NCBI GenBank assembly: GCA_964478455.1
Contig: CAYZJD010000048.1
Coordinates: 1-17,894 of the forward strand
From: CAYZJD01 sp964478455
GTDB taxonomy: Bacteria > Acidobacteriota > Terriglobia > Bryobacterales > Bryobacteraceae
Reading direction: 5' to 3'
DNA: 17,894 nt
Shown: piece by piece, positions 14,995 to 17,894 of the stretch
Layout: the number at the start of each line of letters is the position of its first letter
Numbering within the stretch: the stretch's first letter is position 1
The notes under the pieces: model-generated
Databases searched by the model: none
What the model was told of the DNA's origin: nothing
The model's input: the letters and a program-made list of their open reading frames with translations, nothing else
Translations under genes and position numbers: made by a program

Positions 14995-16620
14995 TCAGCT
15001 TCGGAAAGCGAAGGAGTATAGCTCCGCGCTCCGGAAATGGAATCTAAGGCTGACCGGCTTGCCTTTGAGGCGGTCGACAATTCCGACATTTTTGGCCCAG
15101 GCGACCCGGCTGCGCAAGCTGTCTCCCGTGCACGGGGTGGACAGCCCGGCTCCCTCGATCGGCCTGCCCGCTGCATCCAGAAACTCGGCGCGGATACTGC
15201 CTCCTGGCTGCACCCGGGCATTCAATTCAAGACGGCTCCCGGTGTACGTAAACGGCACGGTGGTCAGCACGCCGCCCTCGGAGCCGGCGTCCGCTGACAC
15301 AAACCGGTCCAGCTTCCATTTGACCAGTCCGATGCTGAAGGTCTTGTCCCTGCTCATCTTGTTCGGCTGCTTCGGGTCGAACCCCTCGTAGCCGTGGGTG
15401 CAGTTGGAAGCGCTGAAATACAACCAGACCTCGTCGTTGTGCGGGATCGCTTTCGACTGCGTGCAGAACAGCCCTGAATCCCACTCCCCGACGCGGCCCA
15501 CGGAGACGCACGGTATGCGGAAATGGCGCTGCCAGTTCACCAGATCCCGTGATGCAGCGAGTTGAATTTCAATGGGACCGCCCTGGTTGCCACCCCCTTC
15601 TACGTCATTGTTCACCGAGAAAATCCAGGGAAAAGCAACGGTGCAGCTCTCGGCGGCATAGGCGCCGACGCCGTAAATTTCCGTGCGGACGAGCAGTGGG
15701 TTGTCCGGCGCTTCCAGTATGGGCCGGACACTCTCGATACGCCTCCATGAACCGGCGTCGTCGTCGTAATCCGGAACAAACACGAACTGCGGATCGGACC
15801 AGTGCACGAAGTCCTTGCTGTACATCAGGCAGAAGCTCCGCCGCAGTTGCCCGCGCACCTTGGGCCTCTTCTTGACGAATGACACCCAGACGCGCCGCTG
15901 CTCGTCGTAGTAAGCCGTCAAAACATCGCTCGCGTCCCGCACCACGGATTTCGGGCTGAATTGGGTCCAATGAAACCCATCGGGAGAGACAAAGGTATTT
16001 TTCGGGCGGCGTATCTCGGGGTCACTCCCGCCCGAACACAACGCTTTATACCTCCGCGCCGGGTCCCGCTCGTCATAGTCCTTGATCGCGTTAAGGTGCT
16101 CACCGCGGAAAACCGCGTTGTGTCGCAGGCCGAGCGTCGGGGATTCGATCGTGCCCACCAGCGGCTTCTCCCACTCCACTCCATCCTTACTAACCGCGTA
16201 GTAGCAATTGCTTCCCTTCTGGCCGAAGCCGGCGGGAGTCGGCTCGGAGCTGTACCACATCTTAAAGACCTTCTCGTCTTCGTCGAAGATGGCATTGCGG
16301 CAACGGATGCGCCACCCTTCCCAGTCACGGTCGGCTCGGATCAGGGGGTTGCGCGGATGTTTCTCCCCCGGATGCAGGGTGAACCACACCCGCTCCGTCT
16401 CCCGAATGATCGAGCGCTCAACGAATAATTGCGCGCTGGTACCGATCTGCACGGGGCTGAAGGGGGCCGAGACCACCGGGCCTTCCGGCTGCCCCTCCTT
16501 TTCTTTCGGCGCATTTTCTTTGGGCAGCGTCTGTCCCAACAGCTCCGTGTCCTGGCTCTGAAGCACATGCACCAGCCCTGTGCCACTGCCCGCAGTCCAC
16601 AAGAATTGTCGGCGGTTCAT
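14995..16620 (-). CDS. Secreted beta-propeller glycosidase-like protein (paralogue B)
   Basis: A 541-residue close relative of the gene at 10960. Start is set at ATG 16620 (MNRRQF) because GGAGG lies eight bases before it; the frame extends 24 bases further upstream (MRPVEDFT) without support. It has the same leader, a longer charged linker (PKENAPKEKEGQPEGP), the propeller motifs (RNAIFDEDEKVFKMWY, VSKDGVEWEKP, SPDGFHWTQF, SKDFVHWSDP, SRDLVNWQRHF) and the C-terminal sandwich (GGVLTTVPFTYTG to YSFAFRS). Differences cluster in two loops, around PTPAGFGQKGSN and in the EGFDPKQPNK region, which may tune substrate choice. It is likely transcribed after the sulfatase upstream (132-base gap) and before GH127. 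Catalytic activity is not proven. Confidence 0.8.
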   Translation of the reverse strand: MNRRQFLWTAGSGTGLVHVLQSQDTELLGQTLPKENAPKEKEGQPEGPVVSAPFSPVQIGTSAQLFVERSIIRETERVWFTLHPGEKHPRNPLIRADRDWEGWRIRCRNAIFDEDEKVFKMWYSSEPTPAGFGQKGSNCYYAVSKDGVEWEKPLVGTIESPTLGLRHNAVFRGEHLNAIKDYDERDPARRYKALCSGGSDPEIRRPKNTFVSPDGFHWTQFSPKSVVRDASDVLTAYYDEQRRVWVSFVKKRPKVRGQLRRSFCLMYSKDFVHWSDPQFVFVPDYDDDAGSWRRIESVRPILEAPDNPLLVRTEIYGVGAYAAESCTVAFPWIFSVNNDVEGGGNQGGPIEIQLAASRDLVNWQRHFRIPCVSVGRVGEWDSGLFCTQSKAIPHNDEVWLYFSASNCTHGYEGFDPKQPNKMSRDKTFSIGLVKWKLDRFVSADAGSEGGVLTTVPFTYTGSRLELNARVQPGGSIRAEFLDAAGRPIEGAGLSTPCTGDSLRSRVAWAKNVGIVDRLKGKPVSLRFHFRSAELYSFAFRS

Positions 16621-16752
16621 GGTGAAGTCCTCCACTGGACGCAACTCGCTCCACGCACGACGGATAAGTTTCTTCTACCGGTGGATCCAGTTGGCGTCAA
16701 CCGAATTGCGCCATCGTTCGCACAAGCGGAACAGCGCCGGACTGGCGTCTGT
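16621..16752. other. Gap between sulfatase and propeller gene B
   Basis: A 132-base gap holding the propeller gene ribosome site. The CCCGCACGGG palindrome found before the other two related genes is not present. Nothing else was identified. Confidence 0.4.
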
Positions 16753-17894
16753 CTACAGCTGTTCCGGAAACGCTGCGTCAAGATCCAGCCAGCGGTTCAG
16801 TTGTCGCTCGTGTTCCGGCCCCCATCCGACATAACAGTTGGCCATGACCTCGTCGTAGGTCGCCGCCTCTTTGTCGGCGCCGTACTCGCGCAAGGGAATT
16901 GGCTGTCGCTTCACTTCCTCGCGCCAACGGCGGAAGCTGGCCCGGTCGTAGGCCAGCACGCGGCAGTGAACCTCCTCATAGTCTACTACCTTCCGGAGTT
17001 GCTCGTCCATTCGCTTGACTTCCGCGGGCCGCTCTGTCGCCAGGTTCCGAATCTCGTCGGGGTCGTCGCGCAAATTGAATAGCTGTGGGCCGTAACCCGG
17101 ATAGGCGATGTACTTCCAGTTCCCTTCCCGCAACATAAACATCGTCGTATTACTCGTGCAGCCGCTGTACATCGCGTAAACCCAGCTGCACCGACGCGTG
17201 CTTCGCCCTTCGAGGAGCGGCAACAGCGATTCGCCGTCGAGATCGGGCGGCGTGTCCACCTCTGCCATGCCCATCAGCGTGGGAAACAGATCGATCAGCG
17301 ACACCGGGTGGTCGAGCACTCGGCCCGGACGCACTCCCGGTCCTGAAATCACGAGGGGGACCCGCACCGACGATTCGTACATGTTCATTTTGTAATACTG
17401 CCGGTGCTCCATGTTGTTTTCGCCGTGGTCGCTGGTGAAGATGAACCATGTTCGCTCCGCCAAACCCAGCCGCTGCACCTCCTTCCGGATCTCCCCGACG
17501 ATCGCGTCCGCTTCCGCACACATGGCGTAGTAGATCTGACGCACTCCACGCACCATCTGTTCTGAAAAGCCATGTTCCCAATTCTTGGAGATTCTCTGGT
17601 ACGCCATTACCCGATGCACTTCTGTGTCTTCGGGAGGCAGTGTGACGGCCGTCCCGTCGATCGTCTTAAGCCAGTAAGGCGAGGTGATAAAAGGTGGATG
17701 AGGCACGCTCGGACCGACGTACAGGAAGAACGGCTTGCCGGCTCCCGCGGCTTCGCGCAGGAATGCCTTGGCTTCGTCCACTCTTTTCCAGTCTTTGCGG
17801 TGCGTCCGTGCGTCTGCCTCGACGATTCGAGGCGCCTCCATGCGGAATTGCGGCAGGTGGATGTTTGCCGGTCCCGTCCAGTCCGTTACCCGGC
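16753..17894 (-). CDS. Arylsulfatase K-like sulfatase, C-terminal part (5' end outside window)
   Basis: The frame is open to the right edge; the ATG at 17841 is internal because family-like sequence continues upstream (RVTDWTGPANIHLPQF). About 379 residues are visible. Sulfatase features are FFLYVGPSVPHPPF, the metal motif TSDHGENNMEHRQYYKMNMYE, VPLVISGPGVRPG, DLFPTLMGMA and DLDGESLLPLL. The SDHGE-MEHRQ-YKM-MYE run is characteristic of arylsulfatase K, whose human member is a glucuronate-2-sulfatase. The formylglycine site lies outside the window. The gene would be the first or middle member of the - strand unit with propeller gene B and GH127. The sulfated-uronate preference is inferred from the relative, not seen here. 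Confidence 0.88.
   Translation of the reverse strand, partial: RVTDWTGPANIHLPQFRMEAPRIVEADARTHRKDWKRVDEAKAFLREAAGAGKPFFLYVGPSVPHPPFITSPYWLKTIDGTAVTLPPEDTEVHRVMAYQRISKNWEHGFSEQMVRGVRQIYYAMCAEADAIVGEIRKEVQRLGLAERTWFIFTSDHGENNMEHRQYYKMNMYESSVRVPLVISGPGVRPGRVLDHPVSLIDLFPTLMGMAEVDTPPDLDGESLLPLLEGRSTRRCSWVYAMYSGCTSNTTMFMLREGNWKYIAYPGYGPQLFNLRDDPDEIRNLATERPAEVKRMDEQLRKVVDYEEVHCRVLAYDRASFRRWREEVKRQPIPLREYGADKEAATYDEVMANCYVGWGPEHERQLNRWLDLDAAFPEQL

Noticed and set aside
1..17894. CRISPR array, tRNA, rRNA, prophage attachment site or replication origin
   Set aside because: No regularly spaced direct repeats, tRNA cloverleaf, rRNA-like segments, integrase or origin-type repeats were found on reading the window.

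Overview
The window is a GC-rich stretch, dense with carbohydrate-active genes, from a free-living heterotrophic bacterium. Many secreted proteins start with a short twin-arginine leader (NRRQF, TRRDLL, RRRHFF). That leader style, together with sulfatases, a GH127 enzyme, secreted FAD oxidoreductases and an ISBst12-like IS66 element, is what I associate with Acidobacteriota of the Solibacter/Bryobacter type. Planctomycetota or Verrucomicrobiota remain possible. No rRNA, tRNA or CRISPR array was seen, so the taxon is inference only.

Layout, left to right. (1) 2-1111, + strand: the 3' part of an ADP-ribosylglycohydrolase-family gene with an added C-terminal beta-rich domain. It is followed by the first 13-15 codons of a second Tat-signal gene (1239-1310). 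(2) 1279-3089: an IS66-family (ISBst12-like) insertion sequence with a 16-bp perfect terminal inverted repeat. It cuts that second gene off just after its leader. Its transposase carries an amber codon and a frameshift, while a small 92-codon downstream gene with a good ribosome site ends inside the inverted repeat. (3) 3211-9413, - strand: RraA-like lyase, then Tat-type sulfatase overlapping an HpcH/HpaI-type aldolase (frameshifted), then a secreted FAD-dependent oxidoreductase closely followed by a uroporphyrinogen-decarboxylase-like protein. (4) 9823-10718, - strand: a second sulfatase that has lost its middle and is a pseudogene. (5) 10960-12555 (+) and 14995-16620 (-): two closely related beta-propeller, glycosidase-like secreted proteins in inverted orientation on either side of a GH127 beta-L-arabinofuranosidase-like gene (12957-14900, -). 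(6) 16753 to the right edge, - strand: the C-terminal part of an arylsulfatase-K-like sulfatase.

Taken together this looks like an exported system for dismantling a sulfated, probably arabinose- and uronate-containing glycan. Sulfatases would remove sulfate, GH127 would cleave beta-L-arabinofuranosides, the propeller proteins may cut or bind other linkages, and the two aldolase-type lyases (HpaI-like, RraA-like) would process keto-acid products inside the cell. No transporter, SusC/SusD pair or dedicated regulator is visible. The substrate is inference.

The locus shows clear decay: an inactivated IS, a gene truncated by that IS, a frameshifted aldolase, an internally deleted sulfatase and possible gene tails in the 9414-9822 gap. 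The internal deletion and the IS are unlikely to be sequencing artefacts. The single-base frameshifts could be. Two candidate regulatory palindromes were found: one shared by a propeller gene and the GH127 gene, and one upstream of the sulfatase-aldolase pair.
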